Positions 28,526 through 37,144 of a stretch of DNA of 64,000 nucleotides are shown in pieces (the stretch's first letter is position 1; the number at the start of each line of letters is the position of its first letter). A model generated the notes under the pieces. The model made no database searches, was not told where the DNA came from, and saw nothing but the letters and a program-made list of their open reading frames with translations. Position numbers and translations under genes: made by a program. This stretch comes from Agrobacterium tumefaciens (GTDB lineage Bacteria > Pseudomonadota > Alphaproteobacteria > Rhizobiales > Rhizobiaceae): NCBI GenBank assembly GCA_025559845.1, contig CP048469.1:2480001-2544000 (forward strand), read 5' to 3'.

Positions 28526-29167
28526 CTAATCGCCGATTTTCAACCCACCCATGAAAAGTTGCTCGAGATGACGGGCAGCATCCTCAAAACGGCCTTCGCC
28601 GGATTTCTCGTCGCCGAGGACAGCACGCACCTGAACATCGAAGTCCGCATAATGCTGGGTTGTGGACCAGATGGAAAAAATCAGGTGATAGGGGTCGCAT
28701 TTGGCAATACGGCCCGCCTTGATCCAGACGCGGATCACCTCCGCCTTTTCATCCACCAGTTGTTTGAGCGGCCCCTTCAACTCATCTTCTATATGCGGTG
28801 CGCCCTGCAGAATCTCGTTGGCAAACAGACGGCTCTCCCGCGGATAGTCCCGCGACATCTCAAGCTTTCGGCGGATATAAGACCGTATTTCGCTTTCTGG
28901 ATTGCCCGTCGCATCGAAAGCGCGCAACGGGTCAAGCCAGGTGTCCAGCACACGCTCGATCAGAGCCCGATGCATGGCCTCTTTGGTACGAAAATAATAG
29001 AGCACGTTGGGCTTCGACATGCCCGCCGCCTCGGCGATCTGGTCAATGGTGGAACCGCGGAAACCGTTGACCGAAAAAACGCTGAGCGCCGCCTCGAGAA
29101 TGGTTTCCTGTTTCTCTTCCTGGATACGCGTGCGCTTCTGTGTTTTTGCTGCTCGCGGTTTTGCCAT
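28526..29167 (-). CDS. rutR: RutR-like TetR-family regulator of pyrimidine catabolism
   Basis: A 213-residue TetR protein whose HTH (STIDQIAEAAGMSKPNVLYYF) and C-terminal domain (KLEMSRDYPRESRLFANEIL and HLIFSIWSTTQHYADFDVQV) closely follow RutR. E. coli RutR senses uracil/thymine and controls pyrimidine degradation. GAGAG lies upstream of ATG. It is divergent from the M20 hydrolase/dihydropyrimidinase operon, and a near-consensus RutR site lies between them (29302-29317). The symbol is by similarity recalled from the family, not by alignment. Confidence 0.85.
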   Translation of the reverse strand: MAKPRAAKTQKRTRIQEEKQETILEAALSVFSVNGFRGSTIDQIAEAAGMSKPNVLYYFRTKEAMHRALIERVLDTWLDPLRAFDATGNPESEIRSYIRRKLEMSRDYPRESRLFANEILQGAPHIEDELKGPLKQLVDEKAEVIRVWIKAGRIAKCDPYHLIFSIWSTTQHYADFDVQVRAVLGDEKSGEGRFEDAARHLEQLFMGGLKIGD

Positions 29168-29301
29168 CGGCGCTCTCTGTTTCTTTTTAATGCATCTGCT
29201 AAAAGGGCTAGATTAAAAAATAATCACAGCGCACAGTTTAGGCAAAATCATTGCGATTCGTCACAAAAATCCCTTGCTGACATTTTCGCGAATTTGCAAT
29301 G

Positions 29302-29317
29302 TTTACCAGTCGGTCAA
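29302..29317 (-). promoter_or_regulatory. Putative RutR operator
   Basis: The minus strand reads TTGACCGACTGGTAAA. Against the known RutR consensus TTGACCAnnTGGTCAA it matches 12 of 14 defined positions. It lies between the divergent rutR-like gene and the M20 hydrolase start, the expected place for uracil-relieved repression. Confidence 0.65.
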
Positions 29318-29427
29318 TTTATCCGCCATCATTATCGCAAGGCAATGACCTTGTTCTTACAGGCGGAAAATGGGAACGGCACGAGCTTTGCATCCGCAAT
29401 AACAACAAACTGCGAGGACAACACTTC

Positions 29428-30675
29428 ATGGCAGCGGGTAAGAATTTGGCGGTTGATACCAATCGCCTGTGGGACAGCTTGATGGAGATGGCGAAAGTCG
29501 GACCCGGCATTGCTGGCGGCAACAACCGCCGGACGCTGACTGACGAGGATGCCGAAGGTCGCAGCCTGTTCCGGCGCTGGTGCGAAGAGGCCGGGATGAG
29601 CGTCGGCATCGACAGGATGGGCACGATGTTCGCAACCCGCCCGGGCAGCGACCCGGACGCCCTGCCCGTCTACATGGGCAGCCATCTCGATACCCAGCCG
29701 ACCGGCGGGAAATTTGACGGCGTGCTTGGTGTGCTTGCCGGACTGGAGGTCGTCCGCAGCCTCAACGATCTCAATATCACCACCAAACATCCGATTGTCG
29801 TGACAAACTGGGCCAACGAAGAAGGCGCACGGTTTGCCCCTGCAATGCTGGCATCAGGCGTGTTCGCCGGTATTCATACGCTCGATTACGCCTATGCGCG
29901 CACCGATAGCGACGGCAAGACCTATGGAGAAGAACTCAAGCGCATCGGCTGGCTCGGCGACGAAGAGGTCGGCGCGCGCAAGATGCACGCCTATTTCGAG
30001 TATCACATCGAACAGGGACCGATTCTTGAGGCCGAAGAAAAACAGATTGGTGTCGTTACCCATTGCCAGGGACTGTGGTGGCTGGAAATCACGCTGACCG
30101 GCAAAGAAGCGCATACAGGCTCCACACCGATGGCAATGCGCGTCAATGCCGGACTGGCAGCCGCCCGCATTCTTGAAAAAGTGCAGGAAGTCGCCATGGC
30201 CCACCAGCCGGGCGCCGTCGCCGGCGTCGGCCGAATGAACTTCACACCGAATTCCCCCAACGTCCTGCCCGGTAAAGTGGTCTTCACCATTGATCTGCGC
30301 ACCCCCGATCAGTCGAAACTCGACAGCATGCGCGCCATTTTCGAACAGGAAGCGCCAAAGATTGCCGCCGAACTCGGAGTTGGCTGCTCGATTGAGGCCA
30401 TTGGCCATTTCGACCCTATTGCCTTCGATCCGGTGCTGGTGGACCGTGTTCGCACCGCAGCCGACAAATTGGGCTACAGCCACATGGATATCATTTCCGG
30501 CGCAGGCCACGATGCCTGCTGGACGGCGAAACTGGCACCAACGACCATGATCTTCTGCCCCTGTGTCGACGGTCTCTCCCACAATGAAGCGGAGGAAATC
30601 TCCCCTGAATGGGCAGCAGCCGGATGTGATGTCCTTCTGCATGCCGTGCTTGAGACGGCGGAGATCGTGGCGTGA
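29428..30675 (+). CDS. M20-family Zn-dependent hydrolase: beta-ureidopropionase / N-carbamoyl-L-amino acid hydrolase
   Basis: A 415-residue amidohydrolase of the hydantoinase/carbamoylase branch of M20. Metal ligands are visible in GSHLDTQPTGGKFDGVLGV, NEEGARFAPAM and YHIEQGPILE, and the C-terminal SGAGHDA. It hydrolyses N-carbamoyl-beta-alanine (pyrimidine degradation) or N-carbamoyl amino acids to the amino acid, CO2 and ammonia. ATG 29428 has GAGGA about 10 bp upstream; the longer frame to 29299 covers the RutR site and is rejected. It is the first gene of the catabolic operon, with the dihydropyrimidinase further downstream. Confidence 0.88.
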   Translation: MAAGKNLAVDTNRLWDSLMEMAKVGPGIAGGNNRRTLTDEDAEGRSLFRRWCEEAGMSVGIDRMGTMFATRPGSDPDALPVYMGSHLDTQPTGGKFDGVLGVLAGLEVVRSLNDLNITTKHPIVVTNWANEEGARFAPAMLASGVFAGIHTLDYAYARTDSDGKTYGEELKRIGWLGDEEVGARKMHAYFEYHIEQGPILEAEEKQIGVVTHCQGLWWLEITLTGKEAHTGSTPMAMRVNAGLAAARILEKVQEVAMAHQPGAVAGVGRMNFTPNSPNVLPGKVVFTIDLRTPDQSKLDSMRAIFEQEAPKIAAELGVGCSIEAIGHFDPIAFDPVLVDRVRTAADKLGYSHMDIISGAGHDACWTAKLAPTTMIFCPCVDGLSHNEAEEISPEWAAAGCDVLLHAVLETAEIVA

Positions 30676-31148
30676 CTGTGACAATTGCAATTGAGCATCC
30701 GAACCAGCCCGAGGTGGTGGCGCTGATCGGGCTTTCGGACGAATACATGGCGTCGCTCTATCCGCCGGAAGGCAACTTCGCCGTTGACCTGGATGCCCTT
30801 TCCAAGCCGGATATTTCTTTCCTGGTCGGAAGACTGGATGGCAAGGCCGTCGCCTGTGGCGCGATCAAATGGTTTGACGATGGCAGTGCCGAACTGAAGC
30901 GCATCTTCGTGCATGACGACGCACGAGGTCACGGCATCGGCCGCAAGATCATGGCGGCTCTGCAGGCACTGGCAACGGAACGTGGCGTCAACCGGCTTTA
31001 TGTCGAGACCGGTCCGCTGAATGTCGAGGCAGTCGGTCTCTACGAAGCTCTCGGTTATCAGCAATGCGGGCCTTTTGCAGACTACGAGGAAAACCCTCAC
31101 AGCCTGTTCATGGTCAAGGACATTCAGCAGCAGGGGGCGAAGGCATGA
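30672..31148 (+). CDS. GNAT-family N-acetyltransferase
   Basis: A 158-residue GNAT protein with ELKRIFVHDDARGHGIGRKI as the acetyl-CoA pyrophosphate-binding motif A and LYVETGPLNVEAVGLYEALGY as motif B. GTG start overlaps the hydrolase stop by 4 bp. The substrate is unknown; in this operon it may detoxify an amino acid or amine product. The gap of 134 bp to the dihydropyrimidinase gene contains only a weak GAGAT/ATCTC hairpin. Confidence 0.85.
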   Translation: MTVTIAIEHPNQPEVVALIGLSDEYMASLYPPEGNFAVDLDALSKPDISFLVGRLDGKAVACGAIKWFDDGSAELKRIFVHDDARGHGIGRKIMAALQALATERGVNRLYVETGPLNVEAVGLYEALGYQQCGPFADYEENPHSLFMVKDIQQQGAKA

Positions 31149-31282
31149 GCATGCTTTCCAGACGGAGGAGTCATTTCAGTGCCTCGCGGCTCCGCACCAA
31201 ACCACGATCAGACATGATGTTCAGTCCTTGAGATCATAAATCTCGGGTGATTGACTGCGGCAATAAATAAGGGGAACGACCA

Positions 31283-32737
31283 ATGGCCACAGTGATCAAG
31301 AACGGCACCATCGTCACGGCCGACCTGACATACAGGGCGGACGTCAAAATTGACGGCGGCAAGATCATCGGGATCGGCCCGGACCTCCTGGGTGACGAGG
31401 TGCTGGACGCGACCGGCTGCTATGTCATGCCAGGCGGGATAGACCCGCACGTGCATTTGGAAATGCCGTTCATGGGCACCTATTCCGCTGATGATTTCGA
31501 AAGCGGCACGCGTGCGGCGCTGTCTGGCGGAACCACCATGGTCGTGGACTTCTGCCTGCCGGACCCCGGCCAGTCGCTTCTTGATGCCTTGCAACGCTGG
31601 GACAACAAGGCAACGCGCGCCAATTGCGATTACTCATTCCACATGGCCGTGACATGGTGGGGCAAACAGGTCTTCGATGAGATGAAGACCATCGTTGAAG
31701 AAAAGGGCATCAACTCCTTCAAGCATTTCATGGCCTACAAGGGCGCGCTGATGGTGAACGACGACGAGATGTTTGCCTCGTTCTCGCGCTGCGCGGAACT
31801 GGGCGCTATCCCGTTCGTGCATGCCGAAAACGGCGATATCGTCGCCCAGATGCAGGAAAAACTGATCGCGGAAGGTAACAACGGCCCGGAGGCACACGCC
31901 TATTCGCGTCCTGCCTCTGTGGAGGGCGAGGCAACCAACCGCGCCATCATCATTGCCGATATGGCTGGAGCACCGCTATACGTTGTGCATGCCTCCTGCG
32001 AACAGGCGCATGAAGCGATCCGCCGTGCCCGGCAGAACGGCATGCGGGTTTTCGGCGAACCACTGATCCAGCATCTTGTCCTCGACGAACGCGAATACGC
32101 CAGTGCCGACTGGGATCACGCTGCCCGTCGCGTCATGTCGCCACCCTTCCGCAACAAACAGCATCAGGACAGCCTTTGGGCAGGCCTCGCCGCCGGCTCC
32201 CTTCAATGTGTGGCGACAGACCATTGCGCCTTTACGACGCAACAGAAGCGCTTCGGCATCGGCGATTTCCGCAAGATCCCGAACGGCACCGGCGGGCTTG
32301 AGGATCGCATGCCATTGTTGTGGACGCACGGTGTGGCGACTGGACGGTTGACGATGAACGAGTTCGTCGCCGTCACCTCGACGAACATCGCCAAGATCCT
32401 CAACATCTACCCGAAGAAAGGGGCGATCCTCGTCGGTAGCGATGCAGATATCGTCGTCTGGGACCCTCAGCGCGAAAAGACGATCACTGCCGCCGGTCAG
32501 CAATCAGCAATCGACTACAACGTCTTCGAGGGACAGAAGGTCAAGGGCCTGCCGCGCTTCACCCTGTCGCGTGGACTGGTCACCGTCGAAGAGACAACCA
32601 TCAAGACACAGGAAGGACATGGCAAGTTCGTTGCTCGCGATCCCTACCCCGCCGTCAACAGGGCGCTGTCGACCTGGAAGGAACTCGTCGCGCCGCGCAA
32701 GGTGGAACGCACCGGCATCCCCGCGAGCGGAGTGTGA
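31283..32737 (+). CDS. hydA: Dihydropyrimidinase / D-hydantoinase
   Basis: A 484-residue amidohydrolase-superfamily enzyme. Metal ligands are HVH in GGIDPHVHLEMP, the carboxylated Lys in KHFMAYKGAL, His in FVHAENGD and YVVHASCE, and Asp in VATDHCAF. It opens dihydrouracil/dihydrothymine or hydantoins to N-carbamoyl products, which the M20 hydrolase then splits. Length is typical. GGGGA lies upstream of ATG. The dihydropyrimidine dehydrogenase (PreA/PreT) is not in this window. The last codons overlap the NUDIX gene. Confidence 0.93.
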   Translation: MATVIKNGTIVTADLTYRADVKIDGGKIIGIGPDLLGDEVLDATGCYVMPGGIDPHVHLEMPFMGTYSADDFESGTRAALSGGTTMVVDFCLPDPGQSLLDALQRWDNKATRANCDYSFHMAVTWWGKQVFDEMKTIVEEKGINSFKHFMAYKGALMVNDDEMFASFSRCAELGAIPFVHAENGDIVAQMQEKLIAEGNNGPEAHAYSRPASVEGEATNRAIIIADMAGAPLYVVHASCEQAHEAIRRARQNGMRVFGEPLIQHLVLDEREYASADWDHAARRVMSPPFRNKQHQDSLWAGLAAGSLQCVATDHCAFTTQQKRFGIGDFRKIPNGTGGLEDRMPLLWTHGVATGRLTMNEFVAVTSTNIAKILNIYPKKGAILVGSDADIVVWDPQREKTITAAGQQSAIDYNVFEGQKVKGLPRFTLSRGLVTVEETTIKTQEGHGKFVARDPYPAVNRALSTWKELVAPRKVERTGIPASGV

Positions 32738-33177
32738 CTGTGAGCACTGTATCAAGACCTGAAATCGTAATTGCGGCAGCCATCCTGTTGAATGACAGGC
32801 GGGAGATGCTGGTGGTGCGCAAGCGCGGCACCACACAGTTCATGCAGCCGGGCGGCAAGATAGATGCCGGTGAAACAGCCGAAGAAGCTCTGCATCGGGA
32901 ACTGGCCGAGGAGATCGGTCTTGTGCTTCCTGCCAATACGGCAAGCTACAAAGGTGTTTTTCGCGAAGAAGCGGCCAACGAAACGGGCGCGGATGTCGTC
33001 GCCCATACCTTCATCGCCCGCCTTACGACCGGCGTCCTGCCACGGGCCGAAATAGAGGAAGTTCGCTGGCTTGCCATCGACGGCGTGTCCGGACTGCCGC
33101 TTGCGAAACTCACCGAAACACAAATGCTGCCGCTGGCGCGTGCGGCCCTGGCGGAAAGTGTGAACGAACCCCGATGA
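32734..33177 (+). CDS. NUDIX hydrolase
   Basis: A 147-residue protein with an intact NUDIX box: GGKIDAGETAEEALHRELAE and then EIGL, matching GX5EX7REUXEEXGU. Members hydrolyse nucleoside diphosphates linked to another moiety. GTG start overlaps the dihydropyrimidinase stop by 4 bp and its own stop overlaps the ABC ATPase ATG, so it is fully within the operon. It may clean up a damaged pyrimidine nucleotide; this is a contextual inference. Confidence 0.9.
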   Translation: MTVSTVSRPEIVIAAAILLNDRREMLVVRKRGTTQFMQPGGKIDAGETAEEALHRELAEEIGLVLPANTASYKGVFREEAANETGADVVAHTFIARLTTGVLPRAEIEEVRWLAIDGVSGLPLAKLTETQMLPLARAALAESVNEPR

Positions 33178-33968
33178 ATACGTCCTCTTCATACTCCGTC
33201 GTCTCGGCAAAAAATCTGGGCCTGACCTTTGAGACGAATGATGGCCCCGTGCACGCGCTGTCCAACGTCAATCTCGAGGTTGGCAAGGGTGACTTCGTCT
33301 CCTTCATCGGCCCTTCCGGATGCGGAAAGACCACCTTCCTTCGGGTCATCGCCGATCTCGAAAAACACACATCCGGAGAGATCGCCGTCAATGGCACAAC
33401 GCCGGAGAATGCCCGCAAGGATCGCTCTTACGGCTACGTGTTTCAGGCCGCAGCACTTTATCCGTGGCGCACCATAGAAAAGAATATCGCGCTACCGCTC
33501 GAGATCATGGGCTACACCAGGGCCGAACAGCAGGAGCGTGTCGAGCGTACGCTTGACCTCGTCAACCTCGCCGGTTTCGGCAAGAAATATCCCTGGCAAC
33601 TGTCTGGCGGCATGCAGCAACGCGCATCGATCGCCCGTGCCCTTGCCTTCGATGCCGATCTCCTGCTGATGGATGAGCCGTTTGGCGCATTGGACGAGAT
33701 TGTGCGCGACCATCTGAACGAGCAGCTCCTGAAACTGTGGGATGCGACCGGCAAGACGATCTGCTTCGTCACGCACTCCATTCCCGAGGCCGTTTATCTT
33801 TCCACCAAGATCGTTGTGATGTCGCCACGGCCAGGCCGGGTAACAGACGTGATCGAATCCACCCTTCCGCGAGAGCGCCCACTGGAGATCCGCGAAACAC
33901 CGGAGTTTCTGGAAATTGCCCACCGCGTTCGAGAAGGGTTGAAGGCGGGGCATAGCTATGAGGGCTGA
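33174..33968 (+). CDS. ABC transporter ATPase (nitrate/sulfonate/taurine-type; pyrimidine or hydantoin import)
   Basis: A 264-residue ATPase with Walker A GPSGCGKTT, Q-loop VFQAAALYPW, signature LSGGMQQRA, Walker B LLLMDEPFGALDE and H-loop FVTHSIPEA. The SIPEAVYLSTKIVVM pattern is typical of the SsuB/TauB/NrtD and RibX/ThiZ-like group. Its ATG overlaps the preceding NUDIX stop. Together with two permeases and an NMT1-like binding protein it forms a complete importer in the pyrimidine catabolic operon; substrate is inferred from context. Confidence 0.9.
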   Translation: MNTSSSYSVVSAKNLGLTFETNDGPVHALSNVNLEVGKGDFVSFIGPSGCGKTTFLRVIADLEKHTSGEIAVNGTTPENARKDRSYGYVFQAAALYPWRTIEKNIALPLEIMGYTRAEQQERVERTLDLVNLAGFGKKYPWQLSGGMQQRASIARALAFDADLLLMDEPFGALDEIVRDHLNEQLLKLWDATGKTICFVTHSIPEAVYLSTKIVVMSPRPGRVTDVIESTLPRERPLEIRETPEFLEIAHRVREGLKAGHSYEG

Positions 33969-34016
33969 TCTCACGCACAGACGGCCCCCATTGCTCTTGA
34001 AAAGAAGGGCCCAGCA

Positions 34017-34892
34017 ATGACCCTTTTTCGCGACCGTGTTCTGCCTGTCGTCACCGTCGTTCTCGCCATTCTCGTCATCTGGCATCTGGCGGTCGTCTAC
34101 CTCAACATGCCATTCGCCCGTGATCAGTCTGCACGCGCCGGTCAGGAAGCAGGCTTCTGGCAGCTTCTGCCGCAAACTTTTGCGCAGGAGCGCCCTGTTC
34201 TGCCCGCGCCCCACCAGATCGTCGCCGAGCTTTGGGACACCACCGTCAATAAGGCGATCACGTCCAAGCGCAGCCTCGTCTATCATTCTGGCGTAACACT
34301 GTCGGCTACCCTGCTGGGTTTCGCCATCGGCACGGTTCTCGGTATTCTCTTGGCAGTCGCGATTGTCCACAACCGCGCCATGGACCGTTCCGTGATGCCG
34401 TGGATCATCGCCAGCCAGACGATCCCGATCCTTGCGGTCGCGCCGATGATTATCGTTGTGCTGAACTCCATCGGCATTTCGGGTCTTTTGCCCAAGGCGC
34501 TCATTTCCACCTATCTCAGCTTCTTCCCGATCGTTGTCGGCATGGTGAAGGGTCTGCGCAGTCCCGAAACCATCCAGCGCGATCTGATGCACACCTATAA
34601 TGCGTCACCGAGCCAGATTTTCTGGAAGCTACGCTGGCCGTCCGCCCTGCCCTACCTCTTCACCTCACTGAAAATCGCGGTCGCTATCTCGCTGGTTGGC
34701 GCAATTGTCGGTGAATTGCCGACCGGTGCTGTCGCCGGCCTTGGTGCCCGCCTGCTCTCCGGCTCCTATTACGGCCAGACCGTGCAGATCTGGGCGGCTT
34801 TGTTCATGGCTGCGGCCGTGGCTGCCATACTGGTTTCGATTATCGGCCTTGCCCACACGGCGGTGCTGAAAAGAATGGGAGAGAGGCCATGA
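34017..34892 (+). CDS. ABC transporter permease (BPD-type)
   Basis: A 291-residue permease with six predicted helices and the EAA-loop region SPETIQRDLMHTYNASPSQI preceding FWKLRWPSALPYLFTSLKIA. GAAGGG lies upstream of ATG. An unusually long periplasmic segment rich in Gln and Arg follows helix 1 (about residues 30-70). It overlaps the second permease gene by 4 bp, so the two likely form a heterodimer. Confidence 0.88.
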   Translation: MTLFRDRVLPVVTVVLAILVIWHLAVVYLNMPFARDQSARAGQEAGFWQLLPQTFAQERPVLPAPHQIVAELWDTTVNKAITSKRSLVYHSGVTLSATLLGFAIGTVLGILLAVAIVHNRAMDRSVMPWIIASQTIPILAVAPMIIVVLNSIGISGLLPKALISTYLSFFPIVVGMVKGLRSPETIQRDLMHTYNASPSQIFWKLRWPSALPYLFTSLKIAVAISLVGAIVGELPTGAVAGLGARLLSGSYYGQTVQIWAALFMAAAVAAILVSIIGLAHTAVLKRMGERP

Positions 34893-35761
34893 GCAATCCC
34901 GGCTGGTTTGTCTTCGCCATCGCCTTTTGGGTTATCGCATGGTGTCTCAATGAGTGGCTGGTGCGTCGAAATTTCACCATGCCCGCCGCCAGACGCACGG
35001 TCGGAATTGCGGTACCGCTGCTGTTCGGCCTTGCGCTGATCGTTTTGTGGGAGGGCATCGTTCGCGGCTTTTCCGTTCCGCCGATCTTGCTGCCTGCGCC
35101 AAGTGCCATTTTTCTGCGGTTGATATCGTCATTGCCGACCCTGTGGGCGGATTTCCGCCAGACCTTCATCAAATCCGTGCTGACAGGATATGTGCTCGGC
35201 TGCGGGTTGGGCTTTGCCGTTGCCATTCTCATCGACCGCTCACCATTCCTGCAACGCGGCCTACTGCCCATCGGCAACTTCGTCTCAGCGCTACCAGTGG
35301 TCGGCATCGCGCCGATCATGGTCATGTGGTTCGGTTTCGACTGGCAATCGAAAGTGGCGGTTGTCGTCATCATGACCTTCTTCCCCATGCTGGTGAACAC
35401 CGTGCAGGGGCTTGCTGCATCCAGTCACATGGAGCGAGACCTTATGCGCACTTACGCGGCAGGCTGGTGGCAAACACTGGTGAAGCTGCGCCTGCCCGCG
35501 GCATGGCCCTTCATCTTCAACGCACTCAAAATCAACTCCACGCTGGCATTGATCGGTGCCATCGTTGCAGAATTCTTCGGCACGCCGATCGTCGGCATGG
35601 GCTTCCGAATTTCTGCGGAAATGGGCCGCAGCAATGTCGATATGGTCTGGGCCGAAATCGCCGTCGCGGCGTTGGCCGGCTCCGGCTTTTACGGTCTTGT
35701 GGCGCTCGCAGAGCGGGCCGTCACCTTCTGGCATCCGTCCGTCCGTGGGGGACGAACGTAA
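34889..35761 (+). CDS. ABC transporter permease (BPD-type), second subunit
   Basis: A 290-residue permease with the EAA-loop MERDLMRTYAAGWWQTLVKL and RLPAAWPFIFNALKINS, and helices such as VGIAVPLLFGLALIVLWEGI. ATGA overlap with the first permease indicates stoichiometric translation. Together they form the membrane channel of the pyrimidine/hydantoin importer. Confidence 0.88.
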   Translation: MSNPGWFVFAIAFWVIAWCLNEWLVRRNFTMPAARRTVGIAVPLLFGLALIVLWEGIVRGFSVPPILLPAPSAIFLRLISSLPTLWADFRQTFIKSVLTGYVLGCGLGFAVAILIDRSPFLQRGLLPIGNFVSALPVVGIAPIMVMWFGFDWQSKVAVVVIMTFFPMLVNTVQGLAASSHMERDLMRTYAAGWWQTLVKLRLPAAWPFIFNALKINSTLALIGAIVAEFFGTPIVGMGFRISAEMGRSNVDMVWAEIAVAALAGSGFYGLVALAERAVTFWHPSVRGGRT

Positions 35762-35783
35762 ACAACGAAAAAAGGGAACAGCG

Positions 35784-36776
35784 ATGAAAACAAGACTAGC
35801 ATCTCTTCTTCTTGCCGGTGCGGCGATGATGACGGCCTTCAACGTTCAGGCCGCTGAAAAACTGACATTGCAACTGAAATGGGTCACCCAGGCACAGTTC
35901 GCGGGTTATTACGTCGCCAAGGACAAGGGTTTCTATGAGGCCGAAGGTCTCGATGTCGACATCAAGCCGGGCGGCCCGGATATCGCACCGGCCCAGGTTC
36001 TGGCCGGCGGTGGCGCAGACGTTATCGTCGACTGGATGCCATCGGCGCTTGCGACCCGCGAAAAAGGCGTGCCGCTCGTCAACATCGCCCAGCCGTTCAA
36101 GAAGTCCGGCATGATGCTGACCTGCCTCAAGGAAACCGGCATCACAAAACCTGACGACTTCAAGGGCAAGACACTCGGCGTCTGGTTCTTCGGCAACGAA
36201 TATCCATTCCTGTCGTGGATGTCGCATCTGAAGATCCCCACCACCGGTGGCGCGGATGGTGTGACCGTACTGAAGCAGGGCTTCAACGTTGATCCGTTGC
36301 TGCAGAAGCAGGCCGCCTGCATTTCCACGATGACCTACAACGAATATCTGCAGGTTCTGGAAGCTGGCATCAAGGCCAGCGATCTCGTCACCTTCAAATA
36401 CGAAGATGAGGGCGTCGCCACGCTCGAAGATGGCCTCTACGTGCTGGAAGACAAGCTGAAGGACGCAAAGTTCAAGGAAAACCTCGTTAAGTTCGTTCGC
36501 GCTTCGATGAAGGGCTGGAAATGGGCGGAGGAAAATCCGGATGATGCCGCCGATATCGTTCTGGAAAACGATGCCTCCGGCGCACAGACGGAAGCTCACC
36601 AGAAGGGCATGATGACGGAAGTGGCCAAGCTGATCGCAGGTTCGACAGGCGCTCTCGACAAGGCGGATTATGACCGTACCGTCAAGACGCTGCTCGGCGG
36701 CGGCTCCGATCCGGTCATCACCAAAGAACCTGTCGGCGCCTTCACCACTGAAATCAGCGAAGCTGCGCTGAAATAA
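35784..36776 (+). CDS. NMT1/THI5-like ABC substrate-binding protein
   Basis: A 330-residue periplasmic protein with a Sec signal (RLASLLLAGAAMMTAFNVQA) followed by LTLQLKWVTQAQFAGYYVA, which defines the THI5/NMT1 family of pyrimidine, riboflavin and related binders. It should bind a heterocyclic base or hydantoin for import. AAAGGGAA lies upstream of ATG 35784. It is the last gene of the operon, followed by a strong terminator. Confidence 0.9.
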   Translation: MKTRLASLLLAGAAMMTAFNVQAAEKLTLQLKWVTQAQFAGYYVAKDKGFYEAEGLDVDIKPGGPDIAPAQVLAGGGADVIVDWMPSALATREKGVPLVNIAQPFKKSGMMLTCLKETGITKPDDFKGKTLGVWFFGNEYPFLSWMSHLKIPTTGGADGVTVLKQGFNVDPLLQKQAACISTMTYNEYLQVLEAGIKASDLVTFKYEDEGVATLEDGLYVLEDKLKDAKFKENLVKFVRASMKGWKWAEENPDDAADIVLENDASGAQTEAHQKGMMTEVAKLIAGSTGALDKADYDRTVKTLLGGGSDPVITKEPVGAFTTEISEAALK

Positions 36777-36802
36777 ATCTCTGCTGTTTGAAAGCATTAT
36801 AG

Positions 36803-36833
36803 ATGCGCGGTATGTTTATATCGCGCATTTTTT
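36803..36833 (+). terminator. Rho-independent terminator of the pyrimidine operon
   Basis: ATGCGCG (36803-36809) pairs with CGCGCAT (36822-36828) and is followed by six Ts. Confidence 0.85.
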
Positions 36834-37144
36834 CTACACCCCGGGTTCGCCAGCCATAAGTTTCAATATGTTGCGTTATACAAAAATGTATATCAAGCAT
36901 GCCTGTTGCCCGGATTGATTTGCACCCGGCAAAGAACTAGAGTCCCCGCCACAAGACTGCACTTTTTGATCTTGTATAAAAAGCACCAAAGCTGAGGTGC
37001 TTGAAGATTCGCGTTGAGGGGCGTTCGAATCGGGAGGATTGAAAAGCAAGTATTGTACCCCTTGTTTCAGATTCATTGTCGCATGTCCTTGTTGTGGAAG
37101 CCTTCGGCTGTAGGAAATGCGAGCAGATTGGCGGACTAAGACAC
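36834..37144. other. 311-bp leader region before the RND operon
   Basis: No coding frame is convincing. It contains a TATACA/TGTATA inverted repeat (36877-36892), a 7-bp hairpin AAGCACC/GGTGCTT (36981-37002) and AT-rich promoter-like sequence around 36960-36980. It probably holds the promoter and regulator site for the efflux operon. Confidence 0.5.
36877..36892. promoter_or_regulatory. Operator-like inverted repeat upstream of RND operon
   Basis: TATACA-AAAA-TGTATA: two perfect 6-bp arms with a 4-bp spacer. Candidate binding site for a repressor of the efflux operon; no regulator gene lies next to it. Confidence 0.4.
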
